In this document: positions 52,578 to 61,533 of the stretch, piece after piece | Numbering within the stretch: position 1 is the first letter of the stretch | Layout of the letters: each line of letters starts with the position of its first letter | NCBI RefSeq assembly: GCF_025821625.1 | Contig: NZ_JACKSH010000005.1 | Location: 34,823 to 98,822 of the forward strand | Source of the DNA: Mycolicibacterium pyrenivorans | GTDB lineage: Bacteria > Actinomycetota > Actinomycetes > Mycobacteriales > Mycobacteriaceae | Reading direction: 5' to 3' | Length of the DNA: 64,000 bases | The notes under the pieces: model-generated | The model's database searches: none | Told to the model about the DNA's origin: nothing | What the model saw: only the letters and a program-made list of their open reading frames with translations | Position numbers and translations under genes: made by a program

Positions 52578-53876
52578 CTAATCCGGACGCTCGTCGGCGA
52601 GCGCGCGGGCGGCGACCAGCGCGAGCAGCATCGCCGCGACGCAGAACAGGCCCTCGTCCTTCAGCCCCCACCCGACCGACGCCAGCGTGGCCGCACCCGC
52701 GGTGCACAGCAATAGGCCGACCGCGGCGCTGCGCAGGCCCGGCCCCGCGACGAAGCCGCCGTCCCAGAGCGGTAGCGGATTGCTCTCCAGCGGACGCAGC
52801 AGCACGAACGCCGCGGTGACGAGCACCGCCATGACGAGCACCTGCAGCACCGACAGCGCGACGAAGTTCGCAGCGCCGGGATCGAAGCGCGGATAGCCGA
52901 GGTAGTCGAACCCCAGGTGCATGGCCAGCAGTGCCGGAAGGTGCCAGAGGTACAGCGTCATCGCTCCGGAGTTGCCGATCACCGTCAGCCACCACACCCG
53001 TGGCCGGCGCGCCCATCTGGCGATCGCGGGCGCGGCGGCGATCGCCAACGCGCACATCATGATCGCGTGTCCGGCGAGGAGAAGCGACGGCGGTGACATG
53101 TTCTTGAGTTGTTGGGTCTCGAGGCCGACGAGGCTGAGTTCGTATGGGCCCCAGGTCATCAGCGCCACATTGACGGCGAACATCGCGGCGCCGACGCCGA
53201 GGGCCGCCCGGGGAGATAGCAGACCGCGACGGTAGGCCACCCCGAACATCCCGGGGATCAGCCACACGGTGAGGTTGAGATAGCCCAGCGTCGACCACTG
53301 GGTCGCGTTGATCCTGATGAGGTCGACGACGGCGATCAGGCCGTACGTGGCGGCCGCGGCGGCGACGAACCGGCCCGTGGAGGTGATGCGCGCCAGGATC
53401 GGCACCGCGGCCAGCACCAGGACGTAGGCGCCCAGGAACCACAGCAGCTGAACGGAGATCCCGGCGACGGGTTCGTAGACGTGAACCGGCAGGACCAGTC
53501 GCAGCACCGCCAGCGTCACACCCCAGAACCCCAGGTAGTAGAACACCGGTCGGTACAGCCGGGTGCACCGACGCATCAGCCAGTTCCCCCAGCTGGTCCC
53601 GGGTGTCCATGACTGCACGGATGCGGCGACGCCGGCGAAGAAGAACAGCGGCATGATCTGAAACAGCCACGTCAGTGCCTGGAACACCGGAGATGCGGTG
53701 AGCAGGTTGCTCCAGATGAAGACGTCGTCGCGCACCGTGCTGGTGGCCATGACGGTGTGACCGACGACGACGCCGACGAGTGCCGCGATCCGGATGACGT
53801 CGATCGCCCGATCACGCTCAGGCGGAGTGCTTGCCTCGACCTCTGCGGGCCGGGGAAACAGCGCGGCGACGCTCAT
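52578..53876 (-). CDS. Acyltransferase family 3 membrane protein
   Basis: A 432-residue integral membrane protein with ten or more hydrophobic segments, of the acyltransferase-3 (OafA/YrhL) superfamily that transfers acyl groups to sugars or lipids. The N-terminal RDRAIDVIRIAALVGVVVGH holds the conserved Arg-Asp and His positions of the first segment; RLYRPVFYYLGFW follows. There is no SGNH domain. Not linked in an operon to the neighbours; the nearest gene upstream on the same strand is an MFS transporter 47 bases away. The acceptor is unknown. Confidence 0.86.
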   Translation of the reverse strand: MSVAALFPRPAEVEASTPPERDRAIDVIRIAALVGVVVGHTVMATSTVRDDVFIWSNLLTASPVFQALTWLFQIMPLFFFAGVAASVQSWTPGTSWGNWLMRRCTRLYRPVFYYLGFWGVTLAVLRLVLPVHVYEPVAGISVQLLWFLGAYVLVLAAVPILARITSTGRFVAAAAATYGLIAVVDLIRINATQWSTLGYLNLTVWLIPGMFGVAYRRGLLSPRAALGVGAAMFAVNVALMTWGPYELSLVGLETQQLKNMSPPSLLLAGHAIMMCALAIAAAPAIARWARRPRVWWLTVIGNSGAMTLYLWHLPALLAMHLGFDYLGYPRFDPGAANFVALSVLQVLVMAVLVTAAFVLLRPLESNPLPLWDGGFVAGPGLRSAAVGLLLCTAGAATLASVGWGLKDEGLFCVAAMLLALVAARALADERPD

Positions 53877-53923
53877 ACGGCGAATCTAGGCGCACCGGTG
53901 ACTCGACGCGTGAGTAGAAGCAC

Positions 53924-55147
53924 TCAACTGTGCACGAGTTGGGCCTGGGGGGACTCGCGGCGGGTCTGGCGCACGATGGCGGCCAGGCAGGCGGTGGCGA
54001 GGGCGGCGACCGCCACGGCGAACAGCACGCCGGATGTCTGCAGTCCCCAGGCCTGCGCGGCGAGACCCTCGCCGATCACCGGTATCGCGATCGCCACGTA
54101 AGCGACGGTGAAGTACGTCGAGCTGACCTCGGCGCGGCGGCCCGCAGGGGTGCGTTCCGCGACCGCGGCGAGACCACGGCCGAAGCTGATGCCCTGACCG
54201 ACACCCGACACCACGGCCGCGGCGATCAGCCCCGGCAACGACGAGAAGTGCAGTGCCGCAGCCAAAACGATCATGCCGACGACCAGGATCGCGCAGCCGA
54301 CCGCCACGGCCCGTCGAGGATCCACCGTTCTGGTCGCAACCTGGGCGATCGCCGAGGCGATGAAAATCGAACCGGCGATGAGCCCCGCCAGAGCATGGTT
54401 CTCGATGCCGAGGATGTCGGCCAGGAACGACGGGGCGACCGCGGCGAACAGTCCGGTGACGGCGAAACCGGCGAATGCGGCGAGGGACGCCACCACGAAC
54501 ACCGAGCGAGCCTCCGGCGGGACCGACAGCCGCTGGATGCCCAGGCGGCCGGTGCGCGGCGAGGTCTCCGGCGCCGCCAGCACCGCGACGACGGCGAACG
54601 CGGCCAGGACCAGATGCACGACGAAGCTGAGGTCGAGTGGGTGCGGTGCGTACTGGACGAGCACGCCGGCCAGTATCGGCCCGAGTCCCAACCCGCCGAT
54701 GTTGGCGACGGTGGCGACCGCAGCGGCGCGGTCGCGCCATGCCGGGGGTGCGGCCTCGATGACGGCCGCGGTGGCCGTCCCGGTGAAGATGCCCGCCGAC
54801 AGTCCGGAGAGCACCCGGCCGATCAGCAATTCGGTCACCGAGTCGGCGAGTACGAACACGACGGCGCTGACGATGGCGAACCCGATGCCTGCCAGCAGCA
54901 GCGGCCGCCGGCCGAGGACATCCGACCACCGACCGAAGGCCAGCAGTGCGAACAGCACGCCGCCCGCGTACGTGGCGAAGATGACCGTCGTCGTCAGGAC
55001 ATGGAACTGCAGGTCGTCTGCGAACAATGCGTACATCGGGGTGGGCAGGGTCGTGCCCACCATGATCGCGGCGAAAGCGTAGGCCAGCAGGGCCATCGGA
55101 TAGCGGGTTCTCGACACGACCAATGACAGCGGCACGGCTCGGCCCAT
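53924..55147 (-). CDS. MFS transporter
   Basis: A 407-residue MFS protein with about twelve segments; motif GRWSDVLGRRPLLLAG after segment 2 and VLSGLSAGIFTGTAT in segment 4 are those of drug/proton antiporters. The ATG at 55147 has GGCGGA upstream, but that ribosome site overlaps the 3' arm of a perfect 23-bp hairpin (55153-55215). The GTG at 55117 is an alternative start. The cargo cannot be told. Confidence 0.87.
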   Translation of the reverse strand: MGRAVPLSLVVSRTRYPMALLAYAFAAIMVGTTLPTPMYALFADDLQFHVLTTTVIFATYAGGVLFALLAFGRWSDVLGRRPLLLAGIGFAIVSAVVFVLADSVTELLIGRVLSGLSAGIFTGTATAAVIEAAPPAWRDRAAAVATVANIGGLGLGPILAGVLVQYAPHPLDLSFVVHLVLAAFAVVAVLAAPETSPRTGRLGIQRLSVPPEARSVFVVASLAAFAGFAVTGLFAAVAPSFLADILGIENHALAGLIAGSIFIASAIAQVATRTVDPRRAVAVGCAILVVGMIVLAAALHFSSLPGLIAAAVVSGVGQGISFGRGLAAVAERTPAGRRAEVSSTYFTVAYVAIAIPVIGEGLAAQAWGLQTSGVLFAVAVAALATACLAAIVRQTRRESPQAQLVHS

Positions 55148-55152
55148 TATTC

Positions 55153-55215
55153 CGCCGAAACGGCATTCCAGCAGGCCGCTTCTCGCGATTCGCCTGCTGG
55201 AATGCCGTTTCGGCG
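55153..55215. terminator. Perfect 23-bp hairpin between symporter and MFS genes
   Basis: Arms 55153-55175 and 55193-55215 pair perfectly around a 17-base loop. It is probably the terminator of the symporter gene. It ends only five bases from the MFS start, so it may also hide that gene's ribosome site. Confidence 0.75.
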
Positions 55216-55223
55216 CATGTTGT

Positions 55224-56855
55224 CTAGTGGGCGACGGCCTTCTCGGCGCCGATCCCGGTGAGCGAACGCACCTCCATCTCGGCGGCGACCTTCGGGTCCT
55301 CGTCATCGGGCGACGTGAACGTGCCGACGATGCCCAGGATGAAGGCCAGCGGGATCGACACGATGCCCGGGTTGGCCAGCGGGAACCAGGCGAAGTCGAC
55401 GCTGCGGATCATCGCGGTCGGCGACCCCGACACCGCGGGGGAGAACACGATCAGCACGATCGTCGAGATCAGGCCGCCGTACATGCTCCACAGCGCGCCG
55501 CGGGTGTTGAACCGCCGCCAGTACAGCGAGTAGACGATCGTCGGTAGGTTCGCCGCCGCGGCGACTGCGAACGCCAGTGCCACCAGGAACGCGATGTTCT
55601 GTCCATTGGCCAGGATGCCCAGCCCGATGGCGAGCACGCCGAGCACCACCGCGGTGATGCGGGACACCCGCACCTGCTCGGATTCGGTGACCGTGTGATC
55701 CTTCCGCAGGGTGGCGTAGACGTCGTGGGCGAACGAGGCCGACGCGGTGATCGTCAGGCCGGCGACCACCGCGAGGATGGTCGCGAACGCCACCGCCGAG
55801 ATGACGCCGAGCAAGATCACCCCACCGAGCTGGAAAGCCAGAAGCGGTGCCGCCGAGTTGACCCCACCCGCCGCGCTGAGAATGGTGTCCGGACCGACCA
55901 GGGCGGCCGCGCCGTAGCCGAGCACGAGGGTGAACAGGTAGAAAGCGCCGATGAGCGCGATCGCCCACACCACCGACCGGCGCGCCTCCTTGGCGGTGGG
56001 CACCGTGTAGAAGCGCATCAGTACGTGCGGCAGGCCGGCCGTGCCGAGAACCAAGGCAATGGCCAGCGAGATGAAGTTGATCTGTGACGTCAGCGATCCG
56101 CCGTACTGAGCGCCCGGTGCGAGCACGTCCCGATCGGCGACACCCGCGGTGGTGGCGCCACTGATCGCCGACTGCGCGGAGCCGAGGATCTCGGAGAAGT
56201 TCAGGCCGAACTTTGCCAGCACCATGACGGTCATCAGCCCGGCGCCTGCGATCAGCAGGACGGCCTTGATGATCTGCACCCAGGTGGTGCCCTTCATGCC
56301 GCCGACCAGGACGTAGACGATCATCAGGATTCCGACGACTGCGATGACGACGGACTGGCCGCTGCGGCTGTTGATGTCGAGCAGCAACGCGACCAGTCCG
56401 CCGGCCCCTGCCATCTGGGCCAGCAGGTAGAACAGCGACACCGTCAGCGTGTTGGTCGCGGCTGCGAGACGGACCGGCCGCTGCTTGAGCCGGAAGCTCA
56501 ACACGTCAGCCATCGTGAACTTCCCTGTGTTGCGGAGCAATTCGGCTACCAGCAGCAGGGCGACCAGCCACGCGACCAGGAATCCGATCGAGTAGAGGAA
56601 GCCGTCGTAGCCGTACACCGCGATCGCCCCGGCGATGCCGAGGAAGCTGGCGGCCGAAAGGTAGTCACCGGCGATCGCGATGCCGTTCTGCGTGCCCGAG
56701 AACCCGCGCCCGCCGGTGAAGAACTCTGCGGCGGTGGCATTCTTCTTGCTCGCCCGGATCACCACCACCATCGTGACCACCACGAACAGGCTGAAGATGC
56801 CGATGTTGGCGACCGGATTGCCGATCGTCTCGCTTTGGGCCAGAAGGGTTGTCAT
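55224..56855 (-). CDS. actP: Cation:acetate/organic acid symporter (SSS family)
   Basis: A 543-residue sodium:solute symporter with about 13 membrane segments, similar to ActP/MctC-type carriers of acetate, propionate or pyruvate. Marks are GDYLSAASFLGIAGAIA, GLPHVLMRFYTVPTAKEARR and the C-terminal charged tail. It overlaps the small DUF485 gene by four bases, the usual arrangement for actP-type genes. The second symporter and the two-component system further upstream suggest a shared organic-acid uptake block. A hairpin at 55153 follows. Confidence 0.92.
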   Translation of the reverse strand: MTTLLAQSETIGNPVANIGIFSLFVVVTMVVVIRASKKNATAAEFFTGGRGFSGTQNGIAIAGDYLSAASFLGIAGAIAVYGYDGFLYSIGFLVAWLVALLLVAELLRNTGKFTMADVLSFRLKQRPVRLAAATNTLTVSLFYLLAQMAGAGGLVALLLDINSRSGQSVVIAVVGILMIVYVLVGGMKGTTWVQIIKAVLLIAGAGLMTVMVLAKFGLNFSEILGSAQSAISGATTAGVADRDVLAPGAQYGGSLTSQINFISLAIALVLGTAGLPHVLMRFYTVPTAKEARRSVVWAIALIGAFYLFTLVLGYGAAALVGPDTILSAAGGVNSAAPLLAFQLGGVILLGVISAVAFATILAVVAGLTITASASFAHDVYATLRKDHTVTESEQVRVSRITAVVLGVLAIGLGILANGQNIAFLVALAFAVAAAANLPTIVYSLYWRRFNTRGALWSMYGGLISTIVLIVFSPAVSGSPTAMIRSVDFAWFPLANPGIVSIPLAFILGIVGTFTSPDDEDPKVAAEMEVRSLTGIGAEKAVAH

Positions 56856-57202
56856 TTGATCTCAGCCTCCAGTTCGGCGCGGATGGCACCGGCGCGTGGG
56901 TCGAGTTCGCGGTTGGCGAACCGCACGTAGATTCCGGTGATCAGGAACGTCGAGAGGAACTGGCCCAGCCCGATGAGCAGGCCGACGTTGATGTCGCCCC
57001 AGACCCGGGTGCCCATGAAGCCGGTCGCGAAAGCGCCCAGCAGAACGTAGGTGGTGTACCAGATGAGGAAGACTGCGGTCATGGGGAACACGAACCGGCG
57101 CAACCTACTTCGGAGTTCCTGGAACTCGGGGCTGGCTTGGACTTCCAGATAGCGCTCACCGCTGATGGCTTCCGGGCGAATGGGAAGATCTGTCTCGGAC
57201 AC
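56852..57202 (-). CDS. DUF485 small membrane protein, symporter partner
   Basis: A 116-residue protein with two membrane segments (FVFPMTAVFLIWYTTYVLLG and LLIGLGQFLSTFLITGIYV) and a conserved cytoplasmic start (FQELRSRLRRFVFP), typical of DUF485/YjcH. Such proteins are encoded just before actP-like symporters and probably assist them. Its stop overlaps the symporter start (ATGA). A 19-bp palindrome lies 55 bases upstream. Confidence 0.9.
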   Translation of the reverse strand: MSETDLPIRPEAISGERYLEVQASPEFQELRSRLRRFVFPMTAVFLIWYTTYVLLGAFATGFMGTRVWGDINVGLLIGLGQFLSTFLITGIYVRFANRELDPRAGAIRAELEAEIK

Positions 57203-57256
57203 CTTGATCTCACGCTCCTGACTGAGTGAACCGGCTCTCCGGCGAAACTAGTTGAG

Positions 57257-57275
57257 ATGTGGGTCACATACCCAC
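57257..57275. promoter_or_regulatory. Palindrome TGTGGGT-CACAT-ACCCACA upstream of the symporter operon
   Basis: A perfect 7-5-7 inverted repeat 55 bases before the DUF485 start. It includes TGTG and CACA halves as in CRP-like sites. It is a likely control site of the acetate-type symporter operon. Confidence 0.55.
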
Positions 57276-57354
57276 AGTTGCCGCAGGTGACACGGTGAGG
57301 TCGGGCGCCGGTGCGGTGAGCGGTCGATCACCGTCGATGAACGGTGGGAGGTAG

Positions 57355-59097
57355 TCAGCCCCTGGGCATCCGTTCGATGCCCATCCCCAGGTTCTCCGGC
57401 ACATGCATGCGCGCGAACGTCTGCGCCACGTCCGCAGGGACGGCGGCGCGGGTGAGGCGACTGACGACGATCATCGTCATGAAGGCCAGCGGGAAGCTGA
57501 CCGCGGCCGGGTAACCGATCAGCACGGCCGGCCAACCGCCGAGGGTGTCCTCGTTGACGCCGCCGGCCACCGCGACGGTCACCGCGCCACCGGACAGCAG
57601 TCCGCCGACGGCGAGGCCACACGTCGCCCCCGTCGCCGTCAGCCCGCGCCACCAGATGCCGAGGACGAGCAGCGGGCATAGCGTGGACGCCGCGACCGCG
57701 AACGCCAACCCGACGCTGCGGGACAGCTCCAGACCACCGGAAGCGGCCAGCGCCAGCGGAATCGGTATCAGCCCGCCGATGACGGCGGCCAGTCGGAAGT
57801 CGCGGACCCGTCCCGGAAGCACGTCGGTCGCCAGGGCGCCGGCGAAACTGACCAACAGGCCCGACGAGGTGGCCAGGAACGCGGCGATGGCCCCCGCGGC
57901 GACCAGCGCGGCGAGCAATTGCCCTGCCGCGCCCGCGATCGCCGAGCCGGGCGCCAACAGCACTGCCGCGTCGGCAGTCCCGGTGATCAGCAGCTGCGGG
58001 ACATAGAGCCTGGAGAAGACGCCCAGCAGCGTCGGAAACAGATAGAACAGCGACAGCAGCGCGATCACCGCGAGCGCGGTGCGACGTGCGGCCCGGCCGT
58101 CGGGATTGGTGTAGAACCGCACCAGTACATGCGGCAACCCCATGGTGCCCAGGAAGGTCGCGACCATCGTGGACACCACCTGGAACAGCGGGTGGTGCCC
58201 ACCGAGGCCACCGCCGGAAGCTATCCAGTCGGCGCCCGCGGCCGGGGTTCCCGCCACCACGGGGGTCGCCGCCCCTGCGGCCAGCTCGAGCGTGCTGCCG
58301 GCGCCGAGGGTGTGCTCCCCGGCCGAGTCGATGGCCGCGGCGTCGACGCGGCGACCATCGAGTGTTCCCGTCACGGTGATGCCCGCGGGCTCGGGAACCT
58401 GCACGACGACGTCGGTCTCGATGGCCACCGTGGTGGCCTGCGGCACCATCGGCGGGAGCGGTCCCCCCAGCTCGCCCCCGCGGTCGGTGAGGAACAACCC
58501 CGTCAGCGCGAGCGCGGGAATGGCGATCGCGGTCAGCTTGAGCCAGTACTGGAATGCCTGCACGAACGTGATCGAGCGCATTCCACCGGCCACCACATTG
58601 GTGATCACGATGGCACCGACGGCCAGAGGTCCGAGCCACACCGGGATGCCCAACAGCGTTTTCAGCGCAAGCCCGGCTCCCTGGTACTGCGGCACCAGAT
58701 AGAAGATGCAGATGACGACCACCACGAGCATCGCGACCTTGCGCAGGCGTGCGGAGCCGAGGCGGAACTCCGCGAAATCGGGGACGGTGTAGGCGCCCGA
58801 GCGGCGCAGCGGCGCCGCCACGAACAACAGCAGCCCGAGATAGCCCGCGGTGAATCCCACCGGATACCACAGCGCGTCGGCGCCGTACTTGGCGATCAGC
58901 CCGGCGACCCCGAGAAACGATGCGGCCGAAAGGTATTCACCTGATATGGCGGCGGCATTCCACTGGGATCCCACGGTGCGCGACGCGACGAGGAAGTCGG
59001 ATGTGGTGCGGGAGAACCGTACGCCGTAGGCGCCGATCGCGACGGTGGCCACCGCCGCTGCGAGCAACGCGACGGCCGTCAGCGGGGAGCCGGTCAT
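57355..59097 (-). CDS. Sodium:solute symporter with an extra extracytoplasmic segment
   Basis: A 580-residue SSS carrier related to the ActP-like protein at 55224 (GEYLSAASFLG, GLPHVLVRFYTNPDGRAARR). Unlike it, about 80 residues rich in beta-strand and Val/Thr/Gly (from about residue 215 to 295) are inserted between membrane segments, probably outside the membrane. The start is ATG 59097, where conserved sequence begins; it overlaps the stop of the small membrane gene upstream. Encoded directly downstream of a LytS/LytTR system, it is probably controlled by it and may carry pyruvate or a similar acid. Confidence 0.9.
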   Translation of the reverse strand: MTGSPLTAVALLAAAVATVAIGAYGVRFSRTTSDFLVASRTVGSQWNAAAISGEYLSAASFLGVAGLIAKYGADALWYPVGFTAGYLGLLLFVAAPLRRSGAYTVPDFAEFRLGSARLRKVAMLVVVVICIFYLVPQYQGAGLALKTLLGIPVWLGPLAVGAIVITNVVAGGMRSITFVQAFQYWLKLTAIAIPALALTGLFLTDRGGELGGPLPPMVPQATTVAIETDVVVQVPEPAGITVTGTLDGRRVDAAAIDSAGEHTLGAGSTLELAAGAATPVVAGTPAAGADWIASGGGLGGHHPLFQVVSTMVATFLGTMGLPHVLVRFYTNPDGRAARRTALAVIALLSLFYLFPTLLGVFSRLYVPQLLITGTADAAVLLAPGSAIAGAAGQLLAALVAAGAIAAFLATSSGLLVSFAGALATDVLPGRVRDFRLAAVIGGLIPIPLALAASGGLELSRSVGLAFAVAASTLCPLLVLGIWWRGLTATGATCGLAVGGLLSGGAVTVAVAGGVNEDTLGGWPAVLIGYPAAVSFPLAFMTMIVVSRLTRAAVPADVAQTFARMHVPENLGMGIERMPRG

Positions 59098-59468
59098 GGC
59101 TCCGCGTCGACGACGCCGACGAAGTCGCGTTCCGCCTGTTCGGAGAGCCGCACGTAGAACCAGCCGATCCCGTACAGCAGCGGGTACGCCAGACCCGCGA
59201 GTACCAGCCAGTTCAGCCGTATCCCGAACACCGTGACGGCGCCGAGGCCTGGAAGGACCGCATTGAGGAGGGGGATGGCGCCGAGCAGGCACACCACGAC
59301 CGCGGCCAGCCGCAACGCCAGGCCCAGCTGGGCGCGCACCAGGCCGCGGACCAGCGCGTCGCCGACCTGCGTCTGCTCCTGGACCTCGACCCGGGTGCGC
59401 ACCATCCGGGCTCCCCTCCGGTGGGCGAGCACCACGCGTTCGCGCTGCGGTCGTTCACCGCTCGTCAT
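59094..59468 (-). CDS. Small membrane protein upstream of symporter
   Basis: A 124-residue protein with a basic N-terminus and two hydrophobic segments (LRLAAVVVCLLGAIPLLNAV and LVLAGLAYPLLYGIGWFYV). It occupies the position of DUF485 partners of SSS carriers though the similarity is low. It overlaps the response-regulator stop by 14 bases and the symporter start by four, so all are translated together. Confidence 0.82.
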   Translation of the reverse strand: MTSGERPQRERVVLAHRRGARMVRTRVEVQEQTQVGDALVRGLVRAQLGLALRLAAVVVCLLGAIPLLNAVLPGLGAVTVFGIRLNWLVLAGLAYPLLYGIGWFYVRLSEQAERDFVGVVDAEP

Positions 59469-60270
59469 CGGCGCTCCCTGCGGGTCGGAGGCTGCGCATG
59501 GGGTTGCGTATCAGACGGTCACGGAGTTCGCGGGCCTGGCGGCGGCTGACGGGAAGCTCCACCGCCGGTGACGCGCCATTGGGCCGCAACCGCACCAGCA
59601 CCGCGCCGTCGGTGGTCCGAAGGCCCGTGACGAGACGGAGCGCGACCAGGTACGAACGGTGCACCCGCTGGAAACCATGGTCACGCCAACGGGTTTCGAG
59701 GGTGCTCAACGGTATCCGCACCAGATGGCTTCCCGACGCCGAATGGAGTCGGGCGTAGTCACCCTCGGCCTCCACCCAGCCGATGCTGTCGCGGGGGACC
59801 AAGTGGGTGACGCCGCCCAACTCGGCGGGGACGACGTCGGATTCGGTTTCCCTGGCGGCGTTTCCGTCCCGGTCCTCGACGGCGGGGCTCGTCGCCGGCG
59901 TCTGGGCCGCCGTCACCCGCCGGATCGCCTCGTCGAGGCGGTCCTCGCGGATCGGCTTCAGCAGGTAGTCCACAGCGCCGACATCGAAGGCGGCGACGGC
60001 CTTGTCGTCGTGGGCCGTCACGAACACGATGGCGGGCCGCTGGGAGAAGTTCGTCAACACGCCGGCCAACTCGATACCCGACAGGCCGGGCATGTTGATG
60101 TCGAGGAAGACGGCATCGATGGTGCGCGCGTTGAGTTCCCGCAGTGCCGAGGTGGCGTCGCCGGCGCGAAAGACCTCACCGATGTCGGGGTGCTTGCCGA
60201 GCAGGTACGCCAGTTCGTCGAGGGCGGGGGCCTCGTCGTCGACCGCGAGCACGAGGAGTGGCTTCGTCAC
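59455..60270 (-). CDS. LytTR-type response regulator
   Basis: A 271-residue regulator. The receiver domain (residues 5-120) has the acid pair VDDE, the phosphorylated Asp at about residue 57 (VFLDINMPG) and Lys in YLLKPI. The LytTR DNA-binding domain (about residues 150-255) has IGWVEAEGDYARLHS and FQRVHRSYLVALR. E. coli BtsR, which answers to pyruvate and activates a transporter gene, has the same build. It overlaps the kinase gene upstream by four bases and the symporter-partner gene downstream. Confidence 0.93.
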   Translation of the reverse strand: MTKPLLVLAVDDEAPALDELAYLLGKHPDIGEVFRAGDATSALRELNARTIDAVFLDINMPGLSGIELAGVLTNFSQRPAIVFVTAHDDKAVAAFDVGAVDYLLKPIREDRLDEAIRRVTAAQTPATSPAVEDRDGNAARETESDVVPAELGGVTHLVPRDSIGWVEAEGDYARLHSASGSHLVRIPLSTLETRWRDHGFQRVHRSYLVALRLVTGLRTTDGAVLVRLRPNGASPAVELPVSRRQARELRDRLIRNPMRSLRPAGSADDER

Positions 60271-61493
60271 TGCTTGCCCACCCCGAACGCACCTCCGCTG
60301 GCCCGCACGCCCGACCTGAACTTCGGCACCCTCATCACCACCTTGGTGCCTGCGCCGATCGCCGTTTCGACCACCAGACCGTAGTCGTTCCCGAACGCCG
60401 CCCGCAGGCGATGGTCCACATTGGTCAGGCCCACGTGCGCGGAGTTCCCATCGGTGACCGGGCTCCCGTCGGAAAGGGCGTCGCTGGGGCCGGCGCGCAG
60501 CGCGTCTGGGTCCATCCCCACCCCGTCGTCCTCGACGGTGATGACACAGTCGGAGCCCTCGTCGCGGGCGACGAGTTCGATCGACCCGCTACCGCGCCCC
60601 GCGAATCCGTGCCGGACGGCGTTTTCCACCAGCGGCTGCAGCGCCAGGAACGGCACGACGACGTTGAGCACCTCCGGCGCCACCCGCAGCGTGACCGTCA
60701 GCGCCGCGCCGAAGCGGGCGCGTTCCAGGTTGAGATAGCGGTCGATGTTGCGCAGTTCGTCGGCCAGGGTGGTGTACTGCCCTGCGGCGCGAAACGAGTA
60801 CCGCGTGAAGTCGGCGAACTCGAGGATGAGCTCGCGGGCGCGGTCGGGGTCGGTGCGCACGAACGAGGCGATCGTGTTGAGCGCGTTGTAGATGAAGTGC
60901 GGGCTGATCTGGGCGCGCAGTGCCAGCACCTCGGCGCGGTCCAGTCGAGCGCGTGACGCGTCGAGTTCGGCGAGCTCGATCTGGCTGGCGGCATAGCGGG
61001 CGACCTCACCGACAGCGCCGAGCATTCCCGGCGCGGGGGAGCGGGTCGTCACCACCACCAGCACGCCGAGCATGTCGCCGTTCTCGGCCAGCAGCGGCTG
61101 GGCGACGACCGCGGAGGCCTTCACGTGGGTGAGCACCCGGCGTTCGCCGGCGATCGACTGCTGCGCCGCGCCGTCGCACGCGTCGAGGATGTCGTCGTCC
61201 CAGATGCCGTCCCCGTCCGGGTCACGGGCGAGCAACTGGCCGTCACCGTCGAACAGGGCCACCCCATCGGTGCCGGTGAGCCCGCGCAGGAACGGTGCGG
61301 CCGTCCCGGCGGACTCGGCGTCGAGGCCCTGGCGCAGTGCCCGGGCGGCCAGCGACGCGGTATGCAGCGCGGTGTGCACGGCGCGTTCGGTCGGGGTGGC
61401 CACCACTCGCCTGGTTCGCACGGCGAGCACCACCGCGGCCACCGCGGCCAGGATCAGCGCGGTCGTCAGGGCTATCGCGAGCTCGCCGGACAT
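60267..61493 (-). CDS. LytS-type sensor histidine kinase
   Basis: A 408-residue kinase with one N-terminal membrane segment (residues 5-25), a GAF-like domain (about 60-150; GVALFDGDGQLLARD) and a HisKA_7TM-independent LytS core: His at about residue 199 in AQISPHFIYNALN, N-box LQPLVENAVRHGF and G-box VEDDGVGMD. Unlike LytS/BtsS it lacks the multi-segment membrane sensor, so the signal is probably sensed by the GAF domain. The ATG at 61493 has GAGGTGAG upstream. First gene of the kinase-regulator-symporter operon. Confidence 0.92.
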   Translation of the reverse strand: MSGELAIALTTALILAAVAAVVLAVRTRRVVATPTERAVHTALHTASLAARALRQGLDAESAGTAAPFLRGLTGTDGVALFDGDGQLLARDPDGDGIWDDDILDACDGAAQQSIAGERRVLTHVKASAVVAQPLLAENGDMLGVLVVVTTRSPAPGMLGAVGEVARYAASQIELAELDASRARLDRAEVLALRAQISPHFIYNALNTIASFVRTDPDRARELILEFADFTRYSFRAAGQYTTLADELRNIDRYLNLERARFGAALTVTLRVAPEVLNVVVPFLALQPLVENAVRHGFAGRGSGSIELVARDEGSDCVITVEDDGVGMDPDALRAGPSDALSDGSPVTDGNSAHVGLTNVDHRLRAAFGNDYGLVVETAIGAGTKVVMRVPKFRSGVRASGGAFGVGKQ

Positions 61494-61521
61494 CTCACCT
61501 CGTGTGCAGTTGAGGCAACCT

Positions 61522-61527
61522 TAAACT
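61522..61527 (+). promoter_or_regulatory. -10 box of leaderless HhH-GPD gene
   Basis: TAAACT, six bases before the GTG at 61534. Confidence 0.5.
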
Positions 61528-61533
61528 GGCGAC

